Source of the DNA: Calditrichaceae bacterium
GTDB taxonomy: Bacteria > Calditrichota > Calditrichia > Calditrichales > Calditrichaceae
Reading direction: 5' to 3'
Assembly: GCA_016928315.1 (NCBI GenBank)
Contig: JAFGKZ010000017.1
Coordinates: 1-52,002, forward strand
Length of the DNA: 52,002 nucleotides
Under the pieces are notes generated by a model, which made no database searches, was not told the DNA's origin, and saw only the letters and a program-made list of their open reading frames with translations. The translations under genes were made by a program, and so were the position numbers. Of the stretch, positions 9,579 through 18,174 are shown piece after piece (position 1 is the stretch's first letter; every line of letters starts with the position of its first letter).

Positions 9579-10661
9579 CTATATATTAAAACGGATTGTC
9601 ATAACATCGCCATCTTTAACAATGTATTCCTTACCCTCCAGCCGAAGCAATCCTTTCTCCTTACACTTTGCCAGAGATTCATTCACAATCAATTCATCAT
9701 AATGAACAGTTTCCGCGCGAATAAAACCTTTTTCCAGATCCGTATGGATTGCGCCGGCAGCTTTTTGAGCCGTTGATCCGTTTCGAATCGTCCAGGCGCG
9801 GCATTCCTTTTCTCCAACTGTAAAAAAAGATATCAAGCCTAATAACTCATAGGATTTCCTGATCAGTTTATACATAGCCGGTTCCTGAATACCCAGGTCT
9901 TCCATAAATATAAGAGCATCCTGCTCTTCCAATTCTGCAATTTCTTTTTCAATTTCGGCGCTTAACACCGTTAAGGCACAATTTTTTGTAACAAAACCGG
10001 AAAGTTCATTAGCAATAAAATTTGCCTTCGGAATTTGATCTTCCTGAATATTGATTACATACAACAAGGGTTTAATGGTTAAAAACTGATAAGCTTTTAA
10101 CATAAACCGCTCGTCATCGCTAAAATCCATATCCCGTAAAGGTTTTTCCTGTTCCAACTGATCTTTTAAACGAAGCATCAAATCGAGTATGCGTTTGTCT
10201 TGATCATTTTTTGTTTTTGGAATCATTTTTTGCAAGCGTTCAATACGCTGTTCCACCAGCATTAAATCACTTAACAAAAATTCAGAATTGATAAAGTCTA
10301 TATCAGCGGCAGGATTTATTCGTCCTTTTGGATGGGGGAAATATTCATTCTCAAAATTTCGGATTAGTACTAAAAGAGCTTCTACATTTTTTAAATTGTT
10401 CAAAAATTGAGATGGTAATCCCTGACCCTGGCTGCCATCCTGTTCTAATCCGGGGACTTTAACAAATTCCAGTGTTGCGTTTGTTTGCTTTTTGGGATTG
10501 ATTAGCTTTGTTAGTTTATCCAGCCGTTCATCGGGTACTTTAACAATGCCGCGTTCTGCGCTTTCTTTACCGCCGCCGGAATCCGCTGATTTATGCTGTA
10601 ATAAAGTAGAAAAGATTGTTGACTTGCCGGAATACTGTAATCCAACGATTCCTATTTCCAT
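9579..10661 (-). CDS. ychF: Ribosome-binding GTPase/ATPase YchF (OLA1 family)
   Basis: About 360 residues, the usual size of YchF. The protein starts MEIGIVGLQYSGKS, with the G1 loop at residues 7-14. The G4 motif is N-I-Q-E, the NxxE form that gives OLA1/YchF proteins ATP over GTP preference. The C-terminal TGS domain is clear (GEKECRAWTIRNG onward). A longer ORF begins at 10682, but the ATG at 10661 is preceded by GGAG seven bases upstream and gives the family's normal N-terminus. The G1 loop reads GLQYSGKS rather than the more usual GLPNVGKS, a mild divergence. The protein binds ribosomes and is linked to stress responses in other bacteria. Confidence 0.93.
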   Translation of the reverse strand: MEIGIVGLQYSGKSTIFSTLLQHKSADSGGGKESAERGIVKVPDERLDKLTKLINPKKQTNATLEFVKVPGLEQDGSQGQGLPSQFLNNLKNVEALLVLIRNFENEYFPHPKGRINPAADIDFINSEFLLSDLMLVEQRIERLQKMIPKTKNDQDKRILDLMLRLKDQLEQEKPLRDMDFSDDERFMLKAYQFLTIKPLLYVINIQEDQIPKANFIANELSGFVTKNCALTVLSAEIEKEIAELEEQDALIFMEDLGIQEPAMYKLIRKSYELLGLISFFTVGEKECRAWTIRNGSTAQKAAGAIHTDLEKGFIRAETVHYDELIVNESLAKCKEKGLLRLEGKEYIVKDGDVMTIRFNI

Positions 10662-10831
10662 TAATACTCCAAGATTTATCATTATTTAAACCGAATTTAC
10701 ACAATAAATTCATTTTATTAAAATTAGAATTTTCCAGCCAACTTAACTTCCGGTCAACAAATTTGGAATTGGAAATTGCATCACAATTGATTAAACTTGG
10801 TTCTGATTTTGTTATAACCGTATTCGGCGTA

Positions 10832-11611
10832 ATGACTATTATGATAAATAATACAATCAATAAACCAATCCCTATTAAAATATTTGGCCGGCAGCCTGTA
10901 TTTGAGGCCTTGCGATTCGGATGCGTTTTACAAAATATTTGGATAGCAAAACAAGCAAAGGATAAACCGATCAGACAAATTGAAGAAACTGCTCAAAAAA
11001 AATTAGTTAAAGTCAACTATGTTGATAAAAATGATATTCAAAAAATTGTCGGTGCGGTTGTGCATCAGGGAGTGGCTGCGCAGGTGGTTTATGATAATTT
11101 TATTGATATTGCATCTTTAGATTCATTTATAGGTCATTGTAACAATCCATTTATATTGGTACTGGATCAAATACAGGATCCGCATAATCTGGGAGCTATC
11201 ATCCGCACAGCTGAAATTACCAATGCCGATTTAGTTATACTTCCGGTAAAAGGCAGCGCTCCCATCAATGCGACCGTAGCTAAAACTTCAGCCGGCGCAT
11301 TATTTGGAGTAAAAATTCATCAGACAGAAAATATAACTCTTCTAATCAAACAATTACAGCAGCATGGAATTTTTGTGTTTGCTGCATCCGTTTCCAACAG
11401 GCAATCCATTTATCAGGTCGATTTTACAAATCCAACCGCTCTGGTCATTGGAAGTGAAGATAAAGGTATTCGGAAAAATATACAGACGGTCTGTGATGAA
11501 TTAATTACTATTCCGCAATTGGGCAAATTAAATTCACTAAATGCCTCTGTATCAACGGCCATAATAATGTATGAAGTTATTCGTCAGCGTTATTTTAAGA
11601 ATATTAATTAA
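10832..11611 (+). CDS. rlmB: TrmH/SpoU-family 2'-O-ribose RNA methyltransferase (RlmB-like)
   Basis: About 259 residues from this start. An N-terminal substrate-binding domain begins KIFGRQPVFEALRFG, and the C-terminal SPOUT domain has motif 1 (DPHNLGAIIRTAEI, with the conserved Asn and Arg), motif 2 (LVIGSEDKGI) and motif 3 (LNASVSTAIIMYE). RlmB methylates the 2'-OH of a guanosine in 23S rRNA domain V. The ORF is open upstream to 10616, but that part is antisense to ychF and has no family similarity. ATG codons at 10832 or 10841 give the expected N-terminus, neither with a strong SD. The gene is divergent from ychF, leaving about 170 bases for both promoters. Confidence 0.88.
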   Translation: MTIMINNTINKPIPIKIFGRQPVFEALRFGCVLQNIWIAKQAKDKPIRQIEETAQKKLVKVNYVDKNDIQKIVGAVVHQGVAAQVVYDNFIDIASLDSFIGHCNNPFILVLDQIQDPHNLGAIIRTAEITNADLVILPVKGSAPINATVAKTSAGALFGVKIHQTENITLLIKQLQQHGIFVFAASVSNRQSIYQVDFTNPTALVIGSEDKGIRKNIQTVCDELITIPQLGKLNSLNASVSTAIIMYEVIRQRYFKNIN

Positions 11612-11717
11612 ATTTAGTTTAACTTGTGGAACAAAACAAAGCAATAAATGTATTTTTTATCTTTGAATAATGGATTAATATTTGGATAGATTATACTTTG
11701 GGAGTTGAAATTAAATT

Positions 11718-13283
11718 ATGCAAAAAATTCTCTGGGCAGATGATGAAATAGAAATTCTACAGGCACACGTCCTCTTTCTGCGTGAAAAAGGATACGAGGT
11801 AGTGACCGTAACCAATGGCGACGACGCAGTTTATCAGGTTAAGAACAATCAATACGACATCGTCCTGGTTGATGAAATGATGAGCGGAAAAGACGGCTTA
11901 ACCACCCTAAACGAGATTAAAGATTATTCTCCGCAATTACCCGTTATTATGATCACCAAAAACGAAGAAGAAAGTTTAATGGAAGAGGCCATTGGTAAAC
12001 GTATTGACGACTATTTAACCAAGCCGGTTAACCCCAGCCAAATTTTAATGGCCTGCCGTAAATTACTCGATAAAAAAGATATCATAACTGAAAAAAGAAG
12101 CCAGCAATACGCCCGGGAATTAGCTCAAATTTCCGCCTCTTTAATGAAACCTCTATCAGCGCAGGATTGGATTGATTATACTCTTAAATTTTTTCGCATG
12201 GATATGGACCTGGATTCTACAACCGATACGGATTATCGGCAAATATTGTACGATCACCGTAACGAGATCAATAAAGAATTTGGCAAATTTATTGAAAGAA
12301 ATTACGCCGGTTGGGTTGCCGAAACAAATGCTTCTAAGCGGCCTGTTTTTTCTGTAGATATTGTTAATAATTATTTAATACCTGAAATAAAACGAGGCAA
12401 CCAGGTTATCTTTTTTGTGATTGATTGTATGCGCACGGATCAATTTTTCAGTATCGAATCCTTTTTTTATGATGATTTCCGCGTACAAAAGGATTATTAT
12501 TATTCCATACTGCCAACCGCTACACCCTTTTCACGTAATGCCATTTTTAGCGGATTATTCCCCCACGAGATTGAAAAAAAATATCCTGAATTATGGTCTC
12601 TAAATGAAGATGATGAGAGTCTGAATCGTTATGAAAGAGAATTACTTGAATTACAGTTACAGCGCAGCGGGCTTAATTTAAAAAATGATTTGAAGTATGT
12701 AAAAATTATGAATAATGAGGATATTAAAAACCTCGAAAAAAATATGCATAATTATCTGGATTCCAAGTTATTAGCGATTGTAGTGAACTTTGTGGATATT
12801 CTTGCACATCGGCGTTCCGATTTGCCTATTCTTAAAGATATCGTTCCCGATGAAGCGGCTTATCGTTCTCTAACCCGCTCCTGGTTCCAACACTCTCCAA
12901 TGCTTGGATTGTTTAAACAGATTGCCGAAACCAATGCGCTTACTTTTTTGACATCTGATCATGGCAGCATTCGCGGTTTGCACGGGACTAAAGTAATTGG
13001 CGATCGTGAAACCTCTACGAATTTACGATACAAATACGGCCGAAGTTTAAAAGCCGATCGAAAGCATGCTATCTATATTAAAGACCCGTATGAATGGAAA
13101 CTGCCTAAGCGCGGCATAAATACCAGCTATATTATTGCCAAAGAAGACTATTATTTTGTTTATCCGACAAATTACAACAAATATTTATCCTATTATAAAG
13201 ATAGTTTTCAGCATGGCGGTGTCTCTATTGAAGAAATAATTTTACCCATTGTTAAACTGGAAAGTAAAAAAATAATCAGATAG
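11718..13283 (+). CDS. porX: PorX-type two-component regulator (receiver plus PglZ phosphodiesterase)
   Basis: A 521-residue protein. The N-terminal receiver domain (about 1-118) has the acidic pair D8/D9, phospho-acceptor Asp52 in IVLVDEMMSGKDG, Thr80 and Lys102. A helical linker follows. From about 205 to the end is a PglZ domain of the alkaline-phosphatase superfamily, with metal-site sequences VIDCMRTDQF (Asp236), PTATPFSRN (nucleophile region Thr267/Thr269) and TSDHGSIRG. This is the layout of PorX, the regulator of the type IX secretion system, whose PglZ domain acts on oligonucleotides. The partner kinase PorY is not in the window. The T9SS sorting-domain protein at 28019-29227 is consistent with a PorX role here. 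The PglZ domain should not be read as phage defence. Confidence 0.88.
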   Translation: MQKILWADDEIEILQAHVLFLREKGYEVVTVTNGDDAVYQVKNNQYDIVLVDEMMSGKDGLTTLNEIKDYSPQLPVIMITKNEEESLMEEAIGKRIDDYLTKPVNPSQILMACRKLLDKKDIITEKRSQQYARELAQISASLMKPLSAQDWIDYTLKFFRMDMDLDSTTDTDYRQILYDHRNEINKEFGKFIERNYAGWVAETNASKRPVFSVDIVNNYLIPEIKRGNQVIFFVIDCMRTDQFFSIESFFYDDFRVQKDYYYSILPTATPFSRNAIFSGLFPHEIEKKYPELWSLNEDDESLNRYERELLELQLQRSGLNLKNDLKYVKIMNNEDIKNLEKNMHNYLDSKLLAIVVNFVDILAHRRSDLPILKDIVPDEAAYRSLTRSWFQHSPMLGLFKQIAETNALTFLTSDHGSIRGLHGTKVIGDRETSTNLRYKYGRSLKADRKHAIYIKDPYEWKLPKRGINTSYIIAKEDYYFVYPTNYNKYLSYYKDSFQHGGVSIEEIILPIVKLESKKIIR

Positions 13284-13394
13284 TATTTTTGCGATGCAAT
13301 AAGTAATTACAGTTATAATTAACTCCTGCTTTTGCTTGTATTCATAGCCATTTTCAGTTAATTTCACAAATCTGTTTGAACAGAATTATTACAT

Positions 13395-13817
13395 ATGACG
13401 CAGATCAAACAAATAAAAATAAATACGATTGAAGATTCCATAAAATTTGCCGGTGAATTAGCACAGCTATTTCAACTAAGCGACACCATATTGCTAGAAG
13501 GAAACCTGGGTACAGGTAAAACATTTCTTGTAAAAGAGATCTGTAAAATATGGAAAACATACGATGAAGCATCCAGCCCCTCATTTGCCATCCTTTTGCA
13601 ATATAACGGACCGATTCCGGTAAATCATTTTGATCTGTATCGAATAAATAATATTCGCGAACTTGATAATTTGGGCTGGGAAGAGCATTTAAATAATGGT
13701 TCTGTAACCTTTATTGAATGGCCCGGTATTATTGAAAAACAATTGAAAAAATATTATAAATTAAAACTGGAATTTGACAATCAGTCAAGAATTTTTACAT
13801 TGAGCCGTGCTGAATAA
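13395..13817 (+). CDS. tsaE: tRNA t6A synthesis ATPase TsaE
   Basis: A 140-residue P-loop ATPase. The Walker A motif GNLGTGKT is at 36-43, followed by the family's SPSFAILLQY and HFDLYRI segments and a C-terminal VTFIEWPG. TsaE drives turnover of the TsaB-TsaD-TsaE complex that makes N6-threonylcarbamoyladenosine at position 37 of ANN-decoding tRNAs. The tsaB start follows 3 bases after the stop. The 111-base gap from porX shows no obvious terminator. Confidence 0.93.
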   Translation: MTQIKQIKINTIEDSIKFAGELAQLFQLSDTILLEGNLGTGKTFLVKEICKIWKTYDEASSPSFAILLQYNGPIPVNHFDLYRINNIRELDNLGWEEHLNNGSVTFIEWPGIIEKQLKKYYKLKLEFDNQSRIFTLSRAE

Positions 13818-13819
13818 TT

Positions 13820-14503
13820 ATGATCCTTGGTATTGAAACATCAGATCTGCTTTGCAGCGTTGCTTATATAAAGGATGATCGCATATTAGCAGAGTACAGC
13901 CATGAATTACCTAAACAGCATGCGGCACTAGTGGGAAGCCTGGTTGAAAATGCGGGCAAATTTCTTGCAGTAAATAAATTAACTGCTCTAAATTTTATGG
14001 AAGATTTAAAACTGGTCGCGGTTTCAATTGGTCCGGGTTCGTTTACCGGTTTAAGAATCGGATTAAGCTATGCACAGGGATTGTGTCTTGGAAAACAGAT
14101 TCCACTTGTGGGTATCAGTAATCATCAGGTTTTAGCAGATAATTGCCCTGACGGCCATAAAAATGTTTTTACACTCATTGATGCGCGTCAGGGTGAAGTA
14201 TATCTGGCCACTATGATTCGTAACCATACATTTTTCAAAATTAAAGACCACAGAATTGTGGATAAAAACAATCTTGTTAATGAAATTGATAAAAATGCCG
14301 TACTCATTTGTAGTGATAAGGTGTGTTTAAGTGAGTCCATTAAATATGAACTAATCAAGAAGCATATTCAATTAATTACTTCAGCCCGCTATGCCGCTGC
14401 ACTTACGGCAAAAATTGGCTGGAGAAAATATCAGGATACCGGAGCAGATAACCTGGCTGATTTGGAACCACTTTATATAAGGTCTTTTGCAGGAATCAGG
14501 TGA
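13820..14503 (+). CDS. tsaB: tRNA t6A synthesis protein TsaB
   Basis: A 227-residue ASKHA-fold protein with the N-terminal ILGIETSDLLCSVA, the conserved SIGPGSFTGLRIGLSYAQGL at about 72-91, and DARQGEVYLA. TsaB is the non-catalytic partner of TsaD and bridges TsaD and TsaE. TsaD itself is not in the window. The gene follows tsaE by 3 bases and overlaps rimI by 4 bases (GTGA), so the three genes are translationally coupled. Confidence 0.93.
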   Translation: MILGIETSDLLCSVAYIKDDRILAEYSHELPKQHAALVGSLVENAGKFLAVNKLTALNFMEDLKLVAVSIGPGSFTGLRIGLSYAQGLCLGKQIPLVGISNHQVLADNCPDGHKNVFTLIDARQGEVYLATMIRNHTFFKIKDHRIVDKNNLVNEIDKNAVLICSDKVCLSESIKYELIKKHIQLITSARYAAALTAKIGWRKYQDTGADNLADLEPLYIRSFAGIR

Positions 14504-14940
14504 ACATATTAATCCGACGCATGCAGCATACAGATGTAAAGGTGGTCTTTGATTTAGAAACACAAATATTTAGTGATCCCTGGACACTGGAAAGTTTTAG
14601 AATCGAGGTGGAAAACCGACACAACTCTTATCCATGTGTGCTGCTAAAAGATAATGTAATCGCCGGATATGCCGTAGTTTGGTATTACAGCGGTGAAATT
14701 CATATCGGAAATTTTGCCATTCATCCGGAATTTAGAAAACAGGGATTAGGAAAAGTTTTATTAGAAAATATTTTAAACAAATTTAAAGATTTCAATACAG
14801 CATATCTGGAAGTCCGGAAATCCAACATCGCTGCAATAAATCTTTATAAAAAATTCGCGTTTACGGAATTATATGTTCGGGAAAAATATTATTCCAATAA
14901 AGAAGATGCAATTGTAATGTGCATGAAATATAAACATTAA
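14500..14940 (+). CDS. rimI: Ribosomal-protein-alanine N-acetyltransferase RimI-like
   Basis: A 146-residue GNAT acetyltransferase. The acetyl-CoA-binding motif is in FAIHPEFRKQGLGKVLL, and motif B is YLEVRKSNIAAINLYKKFAF. RimI acetylates the N-terminal alanine of ribosomal protein S18 in E. coli. Position directly after tsaB is the usual RimI context, which separates it from generic GNAT proteins. The start codon is GTG and overlaps the tsaB TGA stop by 4 bases. Confidence 0.88.
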   Translation: MNILIRRMQHTDVKVVFDLETQIFSDPWTLESFRIEVENRHNSYPCVLLKDNVIAGYAVVWYYSGEIHIGNFAIHPEFRKQGLGKVLLENILNKFKDFNTAYLEVRKSNIAAINLYKKFAFTELYVREKYYSNKEDAIVMCMKYKH

Positions 14941-14953
14941 GCGAGGATATACA

Positions 14954-15799
14954 ATGGATTGGTTTAAACGCAAAAAAGAATCGCTCAAACCGATACAAAA
15001 AAAAGAACTACCAGACGGATTATGGATAAAATGTGATGGCTGTGGTGAAATTATATTTAAAAAGGAATTAGAAAAAAAGTTCTATGTTTGTCCCCATTGC
15101 GATATGCATATGCGCGTAGGCAATGATGTCTATATTTCTGTCCTGCTGGATAAGGGCAGCTTCCGTGAATTTAATAAGAATATTAAATCGGCTGATCCTT
15201 TGGAATTTACTGATTTTAAACATTATAGCGACCGGTATAAAGCAACGGTTAAAAAGACAGGGATTAATGAAGCTGTTGTAACCGGAACCGGCAGTCTGGA
15301 TAAACATAAGGTTGTCGTTGCTATAATGGATTTCAGATTTCTGGGCGGCAGTATGGGCTCTGTTGTTGGTGAAAAAATTGCGCGCGCTATCGACAAAGCG
15401 CTTAAACTGAAATGTCCTCTGATTATTGTCTCTTCTTCTGGCGGGGCCAGGATGCACGAAGGTGTGCTCAGCTTGATGCAATTAGCAAAGACCAGCGCCA
15501 AACTAGCCCAACTGGCAAAAATGGGTATTCCATATATCTCTATTTTAACAAACCCTACAACCGGCGGCACTACGGCAAGTTTCGCGATGCTCGGCGACGT
15601 GCATATCGCTGAACCCGGAGCGCTGATTGGTTTTGCCGGACCCAGGGTTATAAAACAAACCATCGGGCAAGACCTTCCTAAAGGATTCCAACGGTCTGAG
15701 TTTGTTCAGGAACATGGATTTTTAGATTTAATTGTCCACCGGCATGAACTGAAAGAACGCATCTCCAAAATTTTATCATTTTTGGAATCAAAAAACTAA
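14954..15799 (+). CDS. accD: Acetyl-CoA carboxylase carboxyltransferase subunit beta
   Basis: A 281-residue AccD. The N-terminal zinc ribbon has C-x2-C-x15-C-x2-C spacing (CDGC at about 28-31, CPHC at about 47-50). The crotonase-fold carboxyltransferase domain carries SSSGGARMHEGVLSLMQLAK and NPTTGGTTASFAMLGD, which form the acyl-CoA oxyanion sites. It makes malonyl-CoA with AccA and biotinylated AccB. accA is not nearby, which is common. The SD GAGGA precedes the ATG, 13 bases after rimI. Confidence 0.95.
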   Translation: MDWFKRKKESLKPIQKKELPDGLWIKCDGCGEIIFKKELEKKFYVCPHCDMHMRVGNDVYISVLLDKGSFREFNKNIKSADPLEFTDFKHYSDRYKATVKKTGINEAVVTGTGSLDKHKVVVAIMDFRFLGGSMGSVVGEKIARAIDKALKLKCPLIIVSSSGGARMHEGVLSLMQLAKTSAKLAQLAKMGIPYISILTNPTTGGTTASFAMLGDVHIAEPGALIGFAGPRVIKQTIGQDLPKGFQRSEFVQEHGFLDLIVHRHELKERISKILSFLESKN

Positions 15800-15846
15800 T
15801 TACTGAAAGAAGTTTTATTGGATAATTTTGCCGCTGTAAAAAATCT

Positions 15847-16614
15847 ATGAAAACACCATCCATATTGATTACCAATGATGACGGCATTTATGCGCCCGGT
15901 ATTTTACAATTATATAAATCTTTGAATGAAATAGGATTGGTGACGGTTGTTGCCCCCTTAATTGAAAAAAGCGCTGTTGGCCATGCCATTACCATTTCTG
16001 ATCCTTTACGCGTTATCGAAGTTGAACGTGATGGAACGTTTTTCGGTTACGCGGTTAACGGCACACCTGCGGATTGTGTTAAGCTTGGTATACAATGCAT
16101 CCTTAAAGACAAACCCGATTTAGTCGTTAGCGGTATAAATCTCGGACCCAACACAGCCACTAATATTATCTATTCGGGAACGGTTTCGGCTGCTGCGGAG
16201 GCAGTTATTATGGGCATTCCGGCAATGGCGGTTTCTCTTACTTCCTTTACCAGCAAAGATTTTTCGTATGCTGGGAAAATAGCGTACCGGATTGCCCGGG
16301 AAATTTTAAAACATGGATTGCCCGAAGAAACGCTTTTAAATGTGAATGTTCCTTCGGTTCCGGAACATGAGATTAATGACATTATTATAACCCGCCAGGG
16401 GAAAGGCCGTTACCAGGAGGCTTTTGACAAACGAACGGATCCCAACAACCGCACCTATTATTGGTTAACCGGAAAAAGAATGATGCTTGATAAAGATCCT
16501 GATGTTGATGATTTGGCAGTTATGCATAATAAAGTATCTATCACGCCCATTCACTATGATTTAACCAACTATGATTTCTTAAAGGAATTAAATAAATGGA
16601 ATCTAAAACCGTAA
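15847..16614 (+). CDS. surE: 5'/3'-nucleotidase SurE
   Basis: A 255-residue survival-protein-E phosphatase. The metal ligands are in [13 protein letters not shown] (D11, D12), [11 protein letters not shown] and [19 protein letters not shown]. The family hydrolyses nucleoside monophosphates and short polyphosphates. The C-terminal end overlaps the guaA start by 19 bases. No strong SD is seen before the ATG. The 47-base gap after accD has no evident terminator, so it probably continues the same transcript. Confidence 0.94.
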   Translation: MKTPSILITNDDGIYAPGILQLYKSLNEIGLVTVVAPLIEKSAVGHAITISDPLRVIEVERDGTFFGYAVNGTPADCVKLGIQCILKDKPDLVVSGINLGPNTATNIIYSGTVSAAAEAVIMGIPAMAVSLTSFTSKDFSYAGKIAYRIAREILKHGLPEETLLNVNVPSVPEHEINDIIITRQGKGRYQEAFDKRTDPNNRTYYWLTGKRMMLDKDPDVDDLAVMHNKVSITPIHYDLTNYDFLKELNKWNLKP

Positions 16615-18161
16615 CAAATGATCTTTTACATGAAACCATTTTAATCCTCGATTTTGGTTCGCAATATACGCAGCTTATAGCACGCCGCATCCGTGAATTA
16701 AATGTCTTTTCTGAAATTCAACCCTTTAATTATAATTTGAATTTAATCAGAGATAGGAATATCAAAGGAATCATTTTATCGGGGGGACCATCATCTGTTT
16801 ACGAAAAAGATGCGCCTCGGATTGGAAAAGAAATTTTAGATCTAGGCATACCAATATTAGGCATCTGTTATGGTCTGCAGTTAATTTCCTATTTGTCCGG
16901 CGGTAAAATCGCTCCTGCTGAACATAAGGAATACGGATTAGCCAATTTAGCAATCATTAAGGATTCTAAATTGTTCAAAAATATTAGTGTAACTACCAAT
17001 GTTTGGATGAGCCACGGGGATAAAGTGACAAAACTACCTGTCGGATTTAAAACAATCGCTCAAACAATAAATTCACCATATGCTGCGATACTGCATGAGC
17101 AATTGGATATTTACGGTATTCAGTTTCATCCGGAGGTAGTGCATACCGTTGAGGGGAAAAAATTACTATCCAATTTTCTATTTGAAATATGTAAATGCTC
17201 CGGCAAATGGTCGCCTCAATCCTTTATTGAGGAAAGCATTAAAAGTATCCGTCAAAGAGTAGGCGATCGTCATGTTTTGTGCGCCATGAGCGGCGGTGTT
17301 GATTCCAGTGTGGTTGCGGTTCTCTTTTCCAAAGCTATCGGTAAACAACTGCATTGTGTTTTTATTGATACTGGTCTTCTACGAAAGAATGAGGCCGATG
17401 ATGTAGAACAAATTTTTAGAAAAAATTTTGCGATTGATTTGACCTGTATCAACAGCAGCAAGTTATTTTATTCTAAATTAGCCGGCATTCAGGATCCTGA
17501 AGAAAAGAGAAAAATTATCGGGAATGAATTTATAAGGGTATTTGAAACAGAAGCCAAAAAGCTCGGCAATTTTAGTTTTCTTGCACAGGGCACTCTCTAT
17601 CCGGATGTAATTGAGAGTGTATCCTTTAAAGGGCCTTCGGCAACCATAAAGTCTCACCATAATGTTGGGGGACTGCCGGAACATTTTGATTTTGAGTTGA
17701 TTGAGCCTTTACGCGAATTATTTAAAGATGAAGTACGTAATGTCGGCCGGGAACTTGGCATACCGGAAAAGATAATAGGCCGTCATCCATTTCCGGGGCC
17801 TGGACTTGCCGTAAGGATTTTGGGTTCAGTTTCAAAAGAAAGGGTCGATATATTACAAAAAGCTGATGCCATTTTTATAGAAGAATTACACCTCAATAAT
17901 ATTTATGATGAAATATGGCAGGCTTTTGCTGTACTGCTTCCGGTTCAATCTGTGGGCGTAATGGGCGATCAACGAACCTACGAAAATGTGATTGCTCTGC
18001 GGGCAGTGACCAGTACAGATGGTATGACCGCTGATTGGTATAAAATGTCGTATGATATTTTAGGGAAGATATCAAACAGAATAATAAATGAAGTGAGCGG
18101 AGTAAACCGGGTTGTTTATGACATCAGCTCGAAACCTCCGGCGACAATTGAATGGGAATAA
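16596..18161 (+). CDS. guaA: GMP synthase (glutamine-hydrolysing)
   Basis: A 521-residue bifunctional enzyme converting XMP to GMP. The class I glutamine amidotransferase domain starts [16 protein letters not shown], with nucleophile Cys91 in GICYGLQL and the GIQFHPEV histidine-glutamate segment near 175-182. The ATP-pyrophosphatase loop SGGVDSS is at 232-238. The C-terminal dimerisation domain ends in the family-typical KPPATIEWE. Length matches E. coli GuaA (525). The start lies inside the last codons of surE (19-base overlap in another frame), so coupled translation is likely. Confidence 0.96.
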   Translation: MESKTVTNDLLHETILILDFGSQYTQLIARRIRELNVFSEIQPFNYNLNLIRDRNIKGIILSGGPSSVYEKDAPRIGKEILDLGIPILGICYGLQLISYLSGGKIAPAEHKEYGLANLAIIKDSKLFKNISVTTNVWMSHGDKVTKLPVGFKTIAQTINSPYAAILHEQLDIYGIQFHPEVVHTVEGKKLLSNFLFEICKCSGKWSPQSFIEESIKSIRQRVGDRHVLCAMSGGVDSSVVAVLFSKAIGKQLHCVFIDTGLLRKNEADDVEQIFRKNFAIDLTCINSSKLFYSKLAGIQDPEEKRKIIGNEFIRVFETEAKKLGNFSFLAQGTLYPDVIESVSFKGPSATIKSHHNVGGLPEHFDFELIEPLRELFKDEVRNVGRELGIPEKIIGRHPFPGPGLAVRILGSVSKERVDILQKADAIFIEELHLNNIYDEIWQAFAVLLPVQSVGVMGDQRTYENVIALRAVTSTDGMTADWYKMSYDILGKISNRIINEVSGVNRVVYDISSKPPATIEWE

Positions 18162-18174
18162 GTTAGGAGTTATT

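Noticed and set aside
10616-10831. N-terminal extension of the RlmB-like gene
   Set aside because: This part is antisense to ychF and shows no domain; starts at 10832 or 10841 give the normal family N-terminus.
11718-13283. PglZ domain as evidence of a BREX phage-defence system
   Set aside because: The domain is fused to a receiver domain in the PorX layout, and no brx genes (BrxL, PglX methylase, BrxC) lie nearby.
15223-15663. 146-codon and 137-codon frames on the - strand within accD
   Set aside because: Both are shadows of the accD coding sequence and have no recognisable domain.
18112-18174. Longer GlmS start
   Set aside because: It overlaps guaA and would bury the catalytic N-terminal Cys; the SD supports 18175.
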